Shown: piece after piece, positions 48,120-60,388 of the stretch
Position numbering within the stretch: the first letter of the stretch is position 1
Layout: each line of letters starts with the position of its first letter
Source: Plantago elongata
Taxonomy: Eukaryota; Streptophyta; Magnoliopsida; Lamiales; Plantaginaceae
Direction of reading: 5' to 3'
Assembly: GCA_036897095.1 (NCBI GenBank)
Contig: JAYMSP010000251.1
Location: 1-64,000, forward strand
DNA length: 64,000 nt
The notes under the pieces: model-generated
Seen by the model: only the letters and a program-made list of their open reading frames with translations
Databases searched by the model: none
Told to the model about the DNA's origin: nothing
Made by a program: the position numbers and the translations under genes

Positions 48120-49433
48120 ATGGTGCAGGACAGGTTCCAACAACCGGGTGGAGCCCGAAAACTCATAGTTGATGCCGGTAAGGTTGCATTCCTCATGTTT
48201 CTATTCCTCTCTACCATCTACCTGTTTCGAAATCTTGGTTTCAGCAAACACAGTCGCAGAGTGCGAATGCAGCTCAGAAACACTGTTGGAGCTGGTCTAA
48301 GTATTGATACTAGTTATGCCGATTTCGACATAACTAGTATTTTTAAAGACGAGGAGGATGGATTCGATGAAATTGTACGGGATCCGTCTCAGCCGTACAG
48401 TCTTGGACCGAAGATTTCAGATTGGGATCAGCAGAGGGCTGGATGGCTGGAAAACAATCCCAGATACCCGAATTTTTGGAATGTGAACAAGCCTCGGGTT
48501 TTGCTGGTTACTGGTTCTTCGCCGAAGCCATGTGAGAATCCTGTGGGGGACCATTACTTGATGAAGTCGTTGTCGAACAAGATCGATTATTGCAGGATCC
48601 ATAACATTGAGATCTTTTACAATATGGCCCTGTTTGATGCAGAGATGTCCGGTTTTTGGGCGAAGCTGCCATTGTTGAGGAAGTTGCTGCTGGCGCATCC
48701 TGACGTGGAGTTCATTTGGTGGATGGATAGTGATGCTATGTTCACGGATATGGCATTTGAGGTTCCGTGGGAAAGGTATAAGGATCACAACTTGGTGATG
48801 CATGGTTGGGATTTTCGGGTTTATGATGAGAAGAACTGGTTCGGTTTGAATACTGGGAGTTTCTTGTTGAGGAACTGTCAGTGGTCTTTGGATATTCTTG
48901 ATGCGTTAGCGCCTATGGGGCCGAAAGGGAAGGTGAGAAATGAGGCTGGAGAGTTGCTGTCAAAGACATTGAAGCACCGTCCTGCTTTTGAGGCCGATGA
49001 TCAGGCTGCTATGGTGTACATACTGGCCACGGAAAGGGAGAAATGGGGAGAGAAAGTTTATCTGGAGAGTGATTACTTTTTGCACGGTTACTGGCTGATT
49101 TTGGTTGATCGGTATGAGCAGATGATCGAGAAGTACCATCCAGGATTTGGTGATGACCGGTGGCCATTAGTGACTCATTTTGTTGGTTGTAAGCCGTGTG
49201 CGAGATTTGGGGATTATTCAGCTGAGAAGTGCTTCAAGCAGATGGACCGGGCGTACAACTTCGCAGACAATCAGGTCCTGCAGATGTATGGATTCGAACA
49301 CAAAACACTTGAAAGTCGGAAAGTGAAGAGAATCCGAAACGAGACTGACAAGCCACTAGAGTTTAAAGATGCATATGGATTGCTTCATCCTGCATTTAGA
49401 GGTCTGAACGCATCATTTGTGTCAAAGTCCTGA
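48120..49433 (+). CDS. XXT2: Xyloglucan 6-xylosyltransferase, XXT1/XXT2 type (copy 1)
   Basis: One intronless frame of 437 residues from the first ATG, with the usual GT34 size and type II Golgi topology: a short cytosolic tail, a membrane helix at about 22-37, a stem with YADFDITSIFKDE, then the catalytic domain from about LGPKISDWD. The DxD-type metal/UDP site is in WWMDSDAMF (Asp203-Ser-Asp205). Other GT34 marks are SSPKPCENPVGDHY, LNTGSFLLRNCQWSLD, AFEADDQAAMVY and THFVGCKPCARFGDY. The enzyme adds alpha-1,6-xylose from UDP-xylose to the glucan backbone of xyloglucan. The XXT1/2 clade is favoured over XXT3-5 by HNLVMHGW and LLHPAF. It is highly similar to the copy at 60994; which Arabidopsis gene each corresponds to cannot be decided here. 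Confidence 0.93.
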   Translation: MVQDRFQQPGGARKLIVDAGKVAFLMFLFLSTIYLFRNLGFSKHSRRVRMQLRNTVGAGLSIDTSYADFDITSIFKDEEDGFDEIVRDPSQPYSLGPKISDWDQQRAGWLENNPRYPNFWNVNKPRVLLVTGSSPKPCENPVGDHYLMKSLSNKIDYCRIHNIEIFYNMALFDAEMSGFWAKLPLLRKLLLAHPDVEFIWWMDSDAMFTDMAFEVPWERYKDHNLVMHGWDFRVYDEKNWFGLNTGSFLLRNCQWSLDILDALAPMGPKGKVRNEAGELLSKTLKHRPAFEADDQAAMVYILATEREKWGEKVYLESDYFLHGYWLILVDRYEQMIEKYHPGFGDDRWPLVTHFVGCKPCARFGDYSAEKCFKQMDRAYNFADNQVLQMYGFEHKTLESRKVKRIRNETDKPLEFKDAYGLLHPAFRGLNASFVSKS

Positions 49434-50779
49434 TTTTTGGCAATAGTTCTGTATCATTGTTTTTGTGTTACATAATATGCTGTATGTTGATCAGTTGAAG
49501 ATGTATCTTGCTTGAGTTCTATGAATGCCTCATTGTAACACATTGATCAGAAAAGTTCACTGTTTCTGGATATACTTGGTGTGCATCAGTTTCAAGTTTG
49601 GTACCTAAGATCAATAAGTTTTCAATTTGTCACATTAGACACACTTACCGAACTAGTACCTAGAAAATTGAAATCACTATGCTAGATTCATACAACACTT
49701 GAGAAGGATGAAATATACAAGGAAATTAAGCTAATCTTGTTCATAATTGAGTCACGAAGCAACATAATAAATCACATATTTTTCCGGTTATTCTGACATA
49801 TAGGCCCGATCCTTTTTATCATATAATTTAATTTAACATTTTATGAAATAGGTGAATGAAGCAAGAATATCATATCATATACGCACCGGAATTTATAATC
49901 GGCGTCGGCACAAGTAGTGTACAAAAAGCTGTATCGATATGCATCATCAGTCTCTCCTGAATGACTAAAATATATGGGGCTGATGCAAAGGTGGTTTGGA
50001 AATTAGTAGAACCCTTGAATAATTAACCAAATGTTAGCCAAAAGCCAAATAAAAAAAACCACCTGATGAGTAGATGGTTAGGACAGTGGACAAATTTTCA
50101 ACTGCAAACGATTTCTCTAGAAATATGTTGAAAACTTAAAAAAAACAATAAGATTATTAGTTGCGGTGGGGACATTGAGTGCGGACTATCACCTCACCCT
50201 AACAAATTGTTTGCTCAAAATTTGTTTCGTTTTTCAAATCCAAAAACAGTTTAACATATCTCGTCACACTCCACTTGAAATCTTGAATCCGGTTTATCAT
50301 GCTTGATTAAAGGAATAAATGGAGAAATAGGAGTGTGAACTGTGAAGTGAGGCGAAACTTATATGGCTCCTTCAAATTGTTGTTGAGATTAGCAAGCACG
50401 TGAAGGAGCTCAATAGCGACAAAGATCACGAGTGATTATGGGTCTCCACATGTATGATTACATATTAGTTTTGTATTCATATAAAAAATTCATTCCGTCA
50501 ATTTTCGCCATTAAAGCGCGCTATTCGTTTGTTCTTGCTGGATTCAAGTTTAGTTTAGATCAACTTGGGTTCAATTGGAATAAAATCAAAATGTTGACAC
50601 TCGCACACTTCATCATTCTTGTAATTTAACAGTTAGACCGGTTTATACCGAACGAGATAAAAATATTCTTTTGAGACAATTAGTTAGATGGGGTGTATGA
50701 TAATTGATCTAATGATTAGTAACTAAAAACATAACTAATCGGACACATTTTCAAATAAGTTACTTTATCGGCATATATC
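49434..50779. other. 3' flank and spacer
   Basis: Contains the 3' UTR of the first XXT gene. No other gene or bounded repeat was recognised. Confidence 0.5.
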
Positions 50780-52251
50780 GAACATTGAACCGAATCCGTT
50801 CCGACTAAAAACACTAGAGCGAGAACAACTCGTCGTGGAGGGAGGCAACCTACACAGTCAACTCGACTACAAGATTTCCATGTCACACTTCCGGCCTCCA
50901 TAGACCACCCACAATCCACAACCAACTCATGAACCTCGACGTTACATCATTTGACTCACTATGTTTCATATGATAATTCATCTTCCTCTCACAAAAGCTT
51001 TCTTAACGGCCATCTCTTCGAATGATGAGCCAAAACACTTCAAAAAGATTGTTCGTGATGCTCATTGGCGAACTGCAATGCAAAAGGAAATAGAAGCACT
51101 CGAGAAAAATGGAACATGGACCCTAGAAACACCACCACCTGGGAAACGTATAATTACTCAAAATGGGTCTACAAGGTCAACTACAAGCCAGATGGAAGTA
51201 CTGAACGTTATAAAGCAAGGTTGGTAGCGAAAGGATACACCCAGATTGAAGGGATAGATTTCCATGAGACATTTGCATCCGTTGCAAAATTAGTCACCAT
51301 GTGAGCTATGATTGTTGTTGCGGCAAAACACAACTGGACAATTCATCAACTTGACGTCAACAACACATTTCTACACAGTGACTTGAATGAGGAGGTATAT
51401 ATGAAAATCCCACAAGGTTACGCAAAACCAGGAGATACGAGAGTTTGTCGTTTACACAAGTCATTATATGGGCTCCGCCAAGCACCCCGTAATTGGTATC
51501 AAAGATTCACTCATGCATTGGTTCAAATTGGTTTTCGACAATCCAAGGTAGACCATTCTCTCTTTATATACAAGAAGGTACCATTTACGTTTCCGCATTG
51601 ATCTACGTTGAAGATGTGATCTTACTTGGCAACAATGATGAGAAAATCCAAGAAGTTAAGTCCTACCTTGACAACCAGTTTAACATAAAGAATTTGGGGC
51701 CGTTAAAATATCTTCTTGGTATTGAAGTAGCTCGCACTGAGGATGGATTAGTACTTAGTCAAAGGAAATACACTCTAGACATTCTTGAGGAGAGTGGAAT
51801 GCTAGGTTGTCGACTGAGTAAATTTCCAATGGCGCAAAATCTGCGTCTAGGAAAAGAAGAACAGAGCAAGCAAGTGGATGCAGACCAATATTAGAGACTC
51901 CTTGGTCGATTATTGTATCTACAAGAGACTCGCCCAGATATTACATGTGTCGTCACTTTTCTTAGCCAATTCACCTCTGATCCTCGTGAAACACATATGG
52001 AGGTTGTCATTTGTATTTTGCGGTATCTCAAAGGAACAGTCAGTCAAGGAATTTTCCTACCAACGGGGGGAGGTCTACATCTTAATTGATATTGTGATGT
52101 TGATTGGGCTGGATGTCAACTAACACGTCGTTCAAGGACATGCTATATTATACTTTTAGGAGGAGCACCGATATCTTGGCGAACAAAGAAACAATCTGTC
52201 GTCTCTCGTTCTTCCGAAGCAGAATACCGAGCCATGGAAACAACGGTCAGT

Positions 52252-53227
52252 AGGGGTGAGCATCGGTCCAGGTCCGGACTGATTTTCGGTTTTTTTCAAT
52301 GGCGAGGCCCGGACCGGACCGAAAAAGTCGGTCCGGTTTCGGGCTTGGACCGAACGGACCGACTTTGAAAAAAAAAAGAAAAAAAATTAGAAATCTCACC
52401 TACTAGTCTACTACTTAGCCAAATTTCAGAAACTTACTGCTACTACTACTTTTCCTTTCTTCTTCTTCTTCTTCTTGAACACCATCTTCACTCTTTTCTT
52501 ACTGCTTCTACTACTTTTCCTTTCTTCTTCTTCTTTTGGAACACCATCTTCAGTAGGGAGGCACAACACATATATACAGTTCCTTCTTGTAGCCTTGCTA
52601 GAGAGAGAGGAAAGGGGAGCTTACAGCTGTTAGCCTTTAATGTCTCTTCGTTTCTAACGAGGAGTTTCGTTCCACTCCAAACTCTGTTAAACGGCCATTT
52701 TATTATTCTACTCTTCCATTGTTTTTGTTCTGTATATTCTTCACTCTTTTCTTGAACACCATCGTCGAAATGCAGTTCCGCTTCGTTTGACAACTCTTCG
52801 CCTTCCTCTTCTTCGGGAATGACATCAGGGAGGGCAAATTGGAGGTCGAGGAAGGAGCCATCGTCGGAGAAGTGGGGTGTGACAAGGGCGGCGAAGGTGT
52901 AGTCTCCGGTGCGGCAATTTTTGAGGAAATTGAAGGCTGGTTCCATTGTGTTGTATTTTGGGAAGTCGTCGAGATCGGTGGTGAAAGGAGGCGGCGGCCG
53001 GTCGTCGGTAATTGAGGAGTTGATTTTGGGGCTGCTGAGTAGAAGAGCTGGAGTTATTTTGGGGTTAGGGTTTTGGAGGAATTGGTGTATATTTGTTAAA
53101 TTTCGGTCCGGTTGGTGGACACGCAGTTTTGTCGGTTTTTTGACCGGACCGGACCGAGGACCGAAATGTTGAAATCCTCAATACCGAGGACCGGTTTTTC
53201 GGTCCGGTCGCAGTTTTGCTCACCCCT
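52252..53227. mobile_element. Mutator-like element (Pack-MULE type), 976 bp
   Basis: Perfect 11-bp terminal repeats aggggtgagca / tgctcacccct bound the element, with the 10-bp duplication aacggtcagt at 52242-52251 and 53228-53237. Both subterminal regions are packed with cggtccgg-type repeats in opposite orientation. TIRs plus 9-11 bp duplications are the mark of Mutator-like elements. It carries no transposase; its interior looks like a captured host gene 5' part on the minus strand. It inserted into the copia RNase H region after that element. Confidence 0.85.
52488..52946 (-). pseudogene. Host gene fragment carried in the MULE, possibly MAKR-like
   Basis: An open frame of 152 residues starts MEPAFNFLKNCRTGDYTFAA and continues through DDGSFLDLQFALPD and an acidic EEEEGEE stretch. 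The GSFLDLQFALPD motif resembles the GPFFDLEFAVPD motif near the N-terminus of membrane-associated kinase regulators (MAKR). GC-rich sequence upstream (52947-53090 on minus) looks like the 5' UTR of a host gene. A ctt-rich tandem duplication lies at its 3' side (about 52437-52555). The parent gene is not in this window and the assignment is tentative. Confidence 0.45.
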
Positions 53228-53500
53228 AACGGTCAGTGAAGTAATTTGACTTTGTTGGTTGTTATCTGATTTAGAAGTAGTGCAAGACTGCACAACTCCA
53301 CTATTTTGTGACAATCAAGCTGCCCGGCACATCGCAAACAATCTCGTTTTCCATGAACGAACAAAGCACATGGAAATGGATTGTTATTTTGTCAGAGAAC
53401 GAGTTGAGTCTCAAGAAATCGTTCTTACCTATATTGACAGTAAAAACCAGACCGCATATGTTTTTACAAAAACTATCTTATAAGGTCGCATTAAACACAT

Positions 53501-55158
53501 CAAGTGAATAGGAATATATTTTTGTCAACTTTTGGGTGATTTTAAATTACATATATAGCGACTCCAACAAGCATTGGATAAATCAATAAGGTATGGACCT
53601 TTCAAGTTATAAATAATAATATAAATAAATAGACAGATTTCAATTGGTCAGTGATCCGGTTATTATGTTAATGATTAACCTCGACTTTCAGAAACATAAA
53701 CACATCAGACATATAGCAAGCTTAGATAGGGTTCTGTTTAGCAAAATTAGCTGAAAAGGTAGCTGATGGCTAGAAAAGTAGCTGGTAGCTGAAAATATAG
53801 CTGATAGCTTTCTTTTTTAACGAACTAAATTGATTAGCTTCTCAAACCAGCTAACTCAACTAGCTTGTTTAAGAAGTTGCGTTTACGTAATAAATTTTTT
53901 ATAAAAAGAGTTAATAAAAGTGAAAAACTAACGGAAAAATTAGTGGTAAATAAAATTTAGATTTCCTCATGTTCAAGCCCAATCCACATTAGTTTTGGCA
54001 TAAAGTCCCAGCCCATCTTTAGCTCAACTAGAGCTTAATATGTATCTGAATTTTGGTTTCCAGCTCCCACCCACCTAAATGGTGTACTAGGGTTATTTAT
54101 AAATCATAAATTACTCTAAAATGGATGTGTGTGATAAATTTAGTACTTTCATGACACAAGGAGATATATTCTAAAGTGAGGTACTAATTCACCCGGATAA
54201 AAAGTCCAAGTCATACGCCATAAAATTACTCTTAAAGACTAATTGGAGTAGCATTCAAATGTTCATTTGAATGCTACTTGTGATTTTGTGTTTGTTATGA
54301 CATTTAAATGTCGAAGATCGAAATGGGTCTACAATAGTAATATTTTTCTCTACCTATATAACAAACCTATAATACTCTATCCAATTACAATTCTATATAC
54401 CAAACACAATTTTAACAAGTCCACTACAATTCCGATCACTATTCAAGCATTTAAGTCGCATGTCAATCGGCCCTTAATCATCATTCACCTTCTAACATAT
54501 TTTATACACTTCATGATCACTCTCATTCGTAATATAAACATATTATTGTCTACCTAATATTGTTAGTACTTACGAGTCACATGTTCATTTTGAGACTGAT
54601 AATTTCTGAATATATTCATAGAATTAGTTCATTCTCTATTTTTTCTTGGATCGTTGGTCTAATACAAACATTTTGAAGTGAAATGAGCAATTCAACTTGA
54701 CATACAATTTTTCAAAGTAGTCATACAGATTTCGCTTAGCAAAATTCATCTGCACATTCCATTTTAGCTATATGGAATTTCCATCACTCCCTAATAAATT
54801 AAATGAAAAGTTGAAAGCTACCGTCAATGCCAGTCTTAATCAATGTTTTAGATCTCACTAATTGTTAATCTAATTAATCAAATCAAGCCAATTATCCTCC
54901 GACATTAGTTACTAGGAACAAAACATTTTAGGGATTCATTCATAATGAGATCCAGTGTAGTATTAATTTAATTTATTATTACTAGTGTATATCATAATCA
55001 CACACTACTGGAGCTGAGCAAGCTCAATAATATCCACGTGGTTTGCAGCTGTGTACTACTTCTACACACAGACAGACCCATCTTCTTCTTCTTCACTACT
55101 CCATTGTTTTCATCAAAAATCTCAAAGGTTTCTTCTTCTTCTTCTTCTTCTTCTCCAG
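53501..55158. other. Spacer with MITE copy and a perfect palindrome
   Basis: The dispersed tagctg-type MITE (copy 2) lies at about 53725-53950, starting ttctgtttagcaaaattagc. A perfect 14+2+14 palindrome (gtagcattcaaatg / catttgaatgctac) is at 54248-54277. A ctt microsatellite precedes the TBL start codon (about 55125-55155), in its likely 5' UTR. Confidence 0.6.
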
Positions 55159-57919
55159 ATGAATAATCGGCAGCAATTAAACTCACCAACTCTCCCCTTA
55201 TCCAAGAAACTCCAGTCACCAAAAAAGCCCAGAAACATAATCCCTCTCCTAATCCTTACTTCACTTCTCGTAATCATCTCGATCTACTTCCCTTACTGCT
55301 TCCACAAACTCCCAGTCCCATCCTACAAGAACATCGACCAGGTAGAAGAACAATCCACCAAGCAGCAGTGTGATCTCTTCACAGGCGAGTGGGTGCCCAA
55401 TCCGGATGGGCCCTACTACACCAACTTGACATGTGAGTACTTCATACAGGACCACCAGAACTGTATGAAGTACGGGAGGCCCGATGATGGGTTCATGAAG
55501 TGGCGGTGGAAGCCCGATGGCTGCGATCTCGAGGTTTTCAGCCCGGTCCGGTTCTTGGAGATGATGAGAGGGAAGTCTCTGGCGTTTGTGGGTGACTCTG
55601 TGGCTAGAAATCACATGCAATCCTTGCTTTGTCTCTTGGGTAAAGTAAGTACTGTCTCTTCGATTTCTACATCTTTCTTTTATGTGTTGTCGTTTAATGG
55701 ATTTGAAGATTTTCAATTTGAGTTTTACTGTGATGGGATAGTCAGATAGTGTGTAGAGGTAGAAGATGCTAATTTCGGTGATGTGTTTTGGAATTTTGTG
55801 AAAATGAGTGGAGGAAAAGGCAAATTGCATAATTAGGAAGAAGGAAAATAATTTGTTTATTAGAATTTTTGTGTTTTTTCCCCTCTTTTTAAGAAAAGTG
55901 GGTTTGAATTGCATTAACGTGTTGTGTTCACTGATTGGCCTAGAGGATAGCTGGTGGGTACCATTACTACCATATTGATGTCTTTGATTAGAGTGTGAAT
56001 ATTGATTTTAGTTACATAATGGGGCACATTGAGTGTGAATTTAGAAAAAGGGTCCAAGACTCTAAGGGGTGTTTTCAAATCTTGGTCCCACCCACCGATT
56101 GCACGGTGCACTTCAACAATGTGATCAATTATTTAGTCGGTGCATGATTATTTACTATATATGGTAATCTAGTTGATAATCCAGTTGATTCGGTAGGTTA
56201 AAATGTAGCCTAACGCACGCACGCAGGATGATATTAAAAGAGGGGATGATAAACTAACTCATTTCAATGGAAAATTAGTATTAAGATGATTTTAATGAGT
56301 TAAGTAGTTAACTAAAGTAGTTTATAATATTAAATCGCATTGAGATCAACTACCTGTTAGAGGAGTTCATGTAGCAACTTTATAATAGACAAATGGTCAA
56401 ATAGTTATTTATGTGATAAGCTCATGCTACTACGTCAATGTGCTTCATGACGCAATTAGGAAAGCTTACGTGGCTACTTGTGTTGAATTGATATTTAGGA
56501 AAAATACTTATGTAGTCCTGGTCTATTATGTATTTCGCATACCTGATTGGTGTCATGCATTTCAAGTCATAAGGTATATGAACAATTCACAAGTATTTCC
56601 TCATATTTTGTGTGAAGCATTTGTTTAGCTAGTGTTTTAAAGGTAACATTGATAGTTTTAGGCATGTATTGGATGATCATGTTCGACATACAAACTCCAT
56701 GGAAATTTTGTGCATGCCACACTCATGTATGCGGGTGCCTATGAAGTGTACCCTGATTTATGAAACCATGTTTTATTATATTCCATGATGGTACTAATTA
56801 TTTAAGAAATGAAAAGGTGTGAAGTTGTGAACTGAAAAGCCTTCCAATCATATGGACAAAGTTAAAGGTTAAAGTTGTGAACTGAAAAGGATTTAGTGGC
56901 TGTTTGGATGGACATTTGAATGGATTTTGGTGAAAATTGTGTTTGGATGGACATTTGAGTCGGGTATTTTAAATGTATTTTAGGCCAAATCACTGTTTAT
57001 CGAGCCAAATGGGGATATTCAAATCTCCATCCAAACACCCCCCTAGTTTCCTCTCTATTATACTACCCCTAGAGATTTTTCTTTCTTTCTTTGGACAAAC
57101 CAATATAGTAATTTAAGTATTCACCCCGTATGGTTTGGTTTTTTTCCTTCTTAGGTTGCATTCCCCGTAGATCTATCAGATCCAAGAGACCAGAACAGAT
57201 TTTATGTGTACAAAGAATTCAACTTCAACTTGACAATGCATTGGGCACCATATCTGGTGAAGTTCGGAAAATCAGATGAGTCAAATGATGAGAAACCTCC
57301 TTTCCATCTCTACCTGGACGAGCCAGATCATGCCTGGACATCCAAGATCGAAAAGGTCGACTACATTATCATTTCTGCAGGACCATGGTTCTTCCGGCCC
57401 ACCTACTTCTATCTGAATCGCACTCTCCAAGGATGCCTGTACTGTCCCGAATCCAACATCACCCATCTTACATACACATACAGCTATGAACGGGCCTTCC
57501 AAGTGGCTCTTCAGGCTATTAACAATGCCAATTTCAAAGGTGTGACGTTCTTGAGGACGTATGCACCAGCGCACTTTGAGGGTGGGGAGTGGGACAGTGG
57601 TGGTAATTGTGTGCGCACAAGGCCTTTTAAGAGGAACGAGACGACTATGGAGGGTAAAACTTTGGATTTGTATACGATACAACAGGAGGTGCTTCGAGTA
57701 GCACAAGAAGAGGGGAGAGGAGCAAGACGTAAATTCAGATTGTTTGATGCTACTAAGCCGATGTTATTGAGGCCGGATGGGCATCCTAGTAAATATGGGC
57801 ATCCAGCAGGGGCAAATGTGGTACTTTATAATGATTGCGTGCACTGGTGTCTGCCTGGTCCTGTTGATTCATGGAATGACTTTTTGCAAGAATTATTGAT
57901 TAGAGAATTAAGGAACTAA
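55159..57919 (+). CDS. TBL polysaccharide O-acetyltransferase, xyloglucan-acetylation clade
   Basis: Exons 55159-55644 and 57155-57919 join in phase to 416 residues. The protein has an N-terminal anchor helix (about 27-45), the TBL domain beginning CDLFTGEWVPNPDGPYYTN (residue 71), the GDS motif (145-147 in LAFVGDSVARNHM) and the C-terminal DxxH motif (Asp389, His392 in DCVHWCLPGP). This is the TBL/DUF231 family of Golgi O-acetyltransferases. The CMKYGRPDDGFMKWRWKPDGC block and overall pattern place it with TBL19-TBL23/TBL27, the clade containing xyloglucan acetyltransferases (AXY4/TBL27, TBL22). The upstream in-frame ATG at about 55051 is rejected because it would add a poly-leucine stretch encoded by the ctt repeat. 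The 1.51-kb intron carries a MITE. The gene looks intact. Its exact glycan substrate cannot be fixed from sequence. Confidence 0.92.
56898..57042. mobile_element. MITE in the TBL intron
   Basis: The ends ggctgtttggatgga and tccatccaaacacccccc are inverted matches. Inside, gtttggatggacatttga occurs twice in tandem style. No clear target duplication was found. The element lies well inside the intron, about 110 bp from the acceptor. Confidence 0.55.
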
Positions 57920-59816
57920 AACCTTGTGATATTCCCAGACATTTTCTTTTTGTTCTTTTGTTCTTTCTTCTGTTGTTATAATCGATGTATTGCAACTGCA
58001 TAGCATACAATTCATTGGTAAAACAAGCCAGAATTTTGCTGGACTTTTCTCCTTTAAACTAGATCTAGATGTTACAAATACTTTGATTGACTGAGATTGA
58101 AAATGAAGAGTTTGGCTTGTGCCATGGATTATAGTATATGTATTTTTGTGAGTTATCTAGGATTTTATCCTTACACTGTCATACTTTGATGGCTTCTAAG
58201 TTCTAACAACCATACCCTTAAAGTTTTGAATTTTAAATTATAGTGGTGGTTTGATATTGAATTCGTCTTTTCTACATGTTAGTAAAGTTTTCATCAGCCT
58301 GAGTGACTTATCCGTTGTAAAATTCAATTTCGTTACCATAACAAATTGACACGATAATGTTGTTTGTTGTGGTAATGATTACCCTATTTATTTTGCAGGA
58401 TTTTAATGGAGTTCATTTATTTTATGATTACTTAGGTCTGTACATCGCTGGAGCGGCTATCTTACCACTCAAATCAAACATTTTATATATAAATAAATTA
58501 AAAAAGTCAACTCAAATTCTATACCAATTAGTACATTAGTCGCAGTTAATACTTTTAAGTTTTTGAATTTTAAGTTTTTTGTTGTCGAACTTGACTGACA
58601 TCCGAACCTTAATTAATTTGTCTTCTTGCATTAGACTGGAGTTTCTTCCGCATGACAAGAACGAGGCAACTTATAAGCTGGATCGACGTGCGATTAGATA
58701 ATTTTTTTCCTGATTCTTGTACGGCTTTGCCTACTTTAGTAATTGACTGGATAATGTCATATGTTAGTGGTAATAATTCATAACCTATTCTAGATGTGAA
58801 GATGTATGTGTAGAAAGGTACTATAATTGGCAACTAGTGATAATAGTGTATTCATATTCTTTAGAAGTTGGATATGGAGGATTTTATGTAATTGATTACA
58901 GAATCATCTTGTAGGATTGTAAGAAAGAAACTTGATGTGTATACAACTTGACATGTGATATTGTTGAGAGGCAGGCATATTTAAAATGTGGAGACCCATC
59001 CACGAGTGGTGAACTAGTGATGGTCCTGAATCCTGATGAATTGGAGGCACCGACATTGCGGGCTTCTCAATACAGGCCCAGCCCGGTTTGTGGGAGTGGT
59101 AGATATGGTGGGAAATCTATTGCGTAATTGCCTCGCCGACTAAGAAAGGAGAAAGATTACATGGATCAGTTTCGACATGTAACTAAATTTCACTATTAAT
59201 GTAGGGTACATTTCACAAAATTATCTGAAAAATTAACTAGTAACTAGAAAGTTAGTAGGTAATTAAATTAATTGATAATGTTTTTTTAAACAAGATAATT
59301 TCATTAACTTATCAAATGAACTAGTTTTTCAACTAAATTTTAAAAAAAGTTGAACATTCATATAACAACTTTTTTATTAAAAAGAATTATAAGGTTGAAA
59401 AATTAATGGGAAAGAGTATCATATTCATAGTTTATATCGTGACAAATTTACTTGTGTCGCCTAGTATTTTAGGTAAATGCGTTTACAAGATATGTATGCA
59501 ACTATGTATATTCAATTTTATATGTAATTTAGAATTAAATATGGAATTGGAATTTAATATGAAATTATGATGATACGGTGCTTGATTGAAAAATGTGAGA
59601 ATTATAGGGACCTCACCGTCACCGATCTAATACCGACACTTCCAGACATGAAAGTTTTATTCCCAGACCCCACAATGCCGCGACCATTTTCGTATAATTA
59701 AATTTGGGACCGGAGTCCATAGGCAAACTGATGTCAAGCTTTAAAGAAGAAAGTGAGACGACCTCTATGACCATCAATAATCACTCCATTTCATACAACT
59801 TGATTCCCGGAACTTT
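57920..59816. other. Spacer with an LTR-like scrap and MITE copy 3
   Basis: The TBL 3' flank comes first. At about 58445-58520 the words ggagcggctat, ccactcaaatcaaa and attttatata match a segment at 10540-10590 in the solo-LTR-like block. The dispersed tagctg-type MITE (copy 3, the most decayed) is at about 59220-59410. No exon is supported. Confidence 0.45.
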
Positions 59817-60075
59817 TACACAGCCCCCTTCACCCCGAACAACTTCATACGTTAAATTTAATGAATAATTTTATACAAAAAGTTAACGTAATAATAACAA
59901 ATGAAAAAGGTGGGAAAAATATAATTTTAGTAACAAAATGTGTAATTTATATGTAAAGTAGAAATTGTTTATTATATTTTAGTGATGTAGTAGCTTTCTT
60001 TTTTAATAATGTATGAAGTTTTATGAAATAGATACAAAAAATTAATATATAAAGTTTGGTATGATGGAGGGAGTA
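59817..60075. mobile_element. Stowaway-like MITE 1
   Basis: The right end ggagggagta and a degenerate left end (tacacagcccccttcacccc) fit Tc1/mariner Stowaway termini (TACTCCCTCC) with a TA duplication. The interior is AT-rich and non-coding. Confidence 0.5.
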
Positions 60076-60131
60076 TTAATTTTTTACCCACCGTAACAAA
60101 TAAAAAAAACTACTCTATCATACATAAGCCA

Positions 60132-60388
60132 TACTCTGCATCCTTTAAAATTGAAACAACTTTTTATTTTTCATCGTCACATTAAATTTAAACAAAATTT
60201 TTATTTATACCAATAACCTTCAAAATACAATATATTTTTAAATTGGCATTATTGGATTTACATATTCTTTTTCAATCAATTAATATATCAAACTCATTCT
60301 TAATCACATACTTATATAAAATTACATATTTTTCTTAATAATTTTACAAAATCAAATTTGTTTCATTTTTAGAAGGAAATAGGGAGTA
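60132..60388. mobile_element. Stowaway-like MITE 2
   Basis: The left end tactctgcatcctttaaaat and right end agaaggaaatagggagta mirror each other as degenerate Stowaway termini. gaaacaa / tttcatt words follow inside both ends, and TA flanks the unit. Confidence 0.55.

Larger units (their letters stand above)
50780..53500 (+). mobile_element. Ty1/copia retrotransposon fossil (RT and RNase H parts)
   Basis: Copia-type pol remnants run from a linker before the reverse transcriptase, through reverse transcriptase (about 51050-51900) to RNase H (about 51900-53480). Typical words are QLDVNNTFLHSDLNEEVYM, LHKSLYGLRQAPRNWY and LLGIEVARTEDGLVLSQRKY. Gag, most of integrase and LTRs were not seen. The copy is incomplete with several breaks, and its RNase H part is split by a nested Mutator-like element (52252-53227). 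Confidence 0.9.

Noticed and set aside
48417-48803. Antisense frames within the XXT genes (also 61552-62025)
   Set aside because: Shadows of the strong GT34 reading frames; both copies show them because their coding strands are alike.
55051-55158. Upstream in-frame ATG of the TBL gene
   Set aside because: It would add a serine and poly-leucine run encoded by the ctt microsatellite before the normal start; this is better read as 5' UTR.
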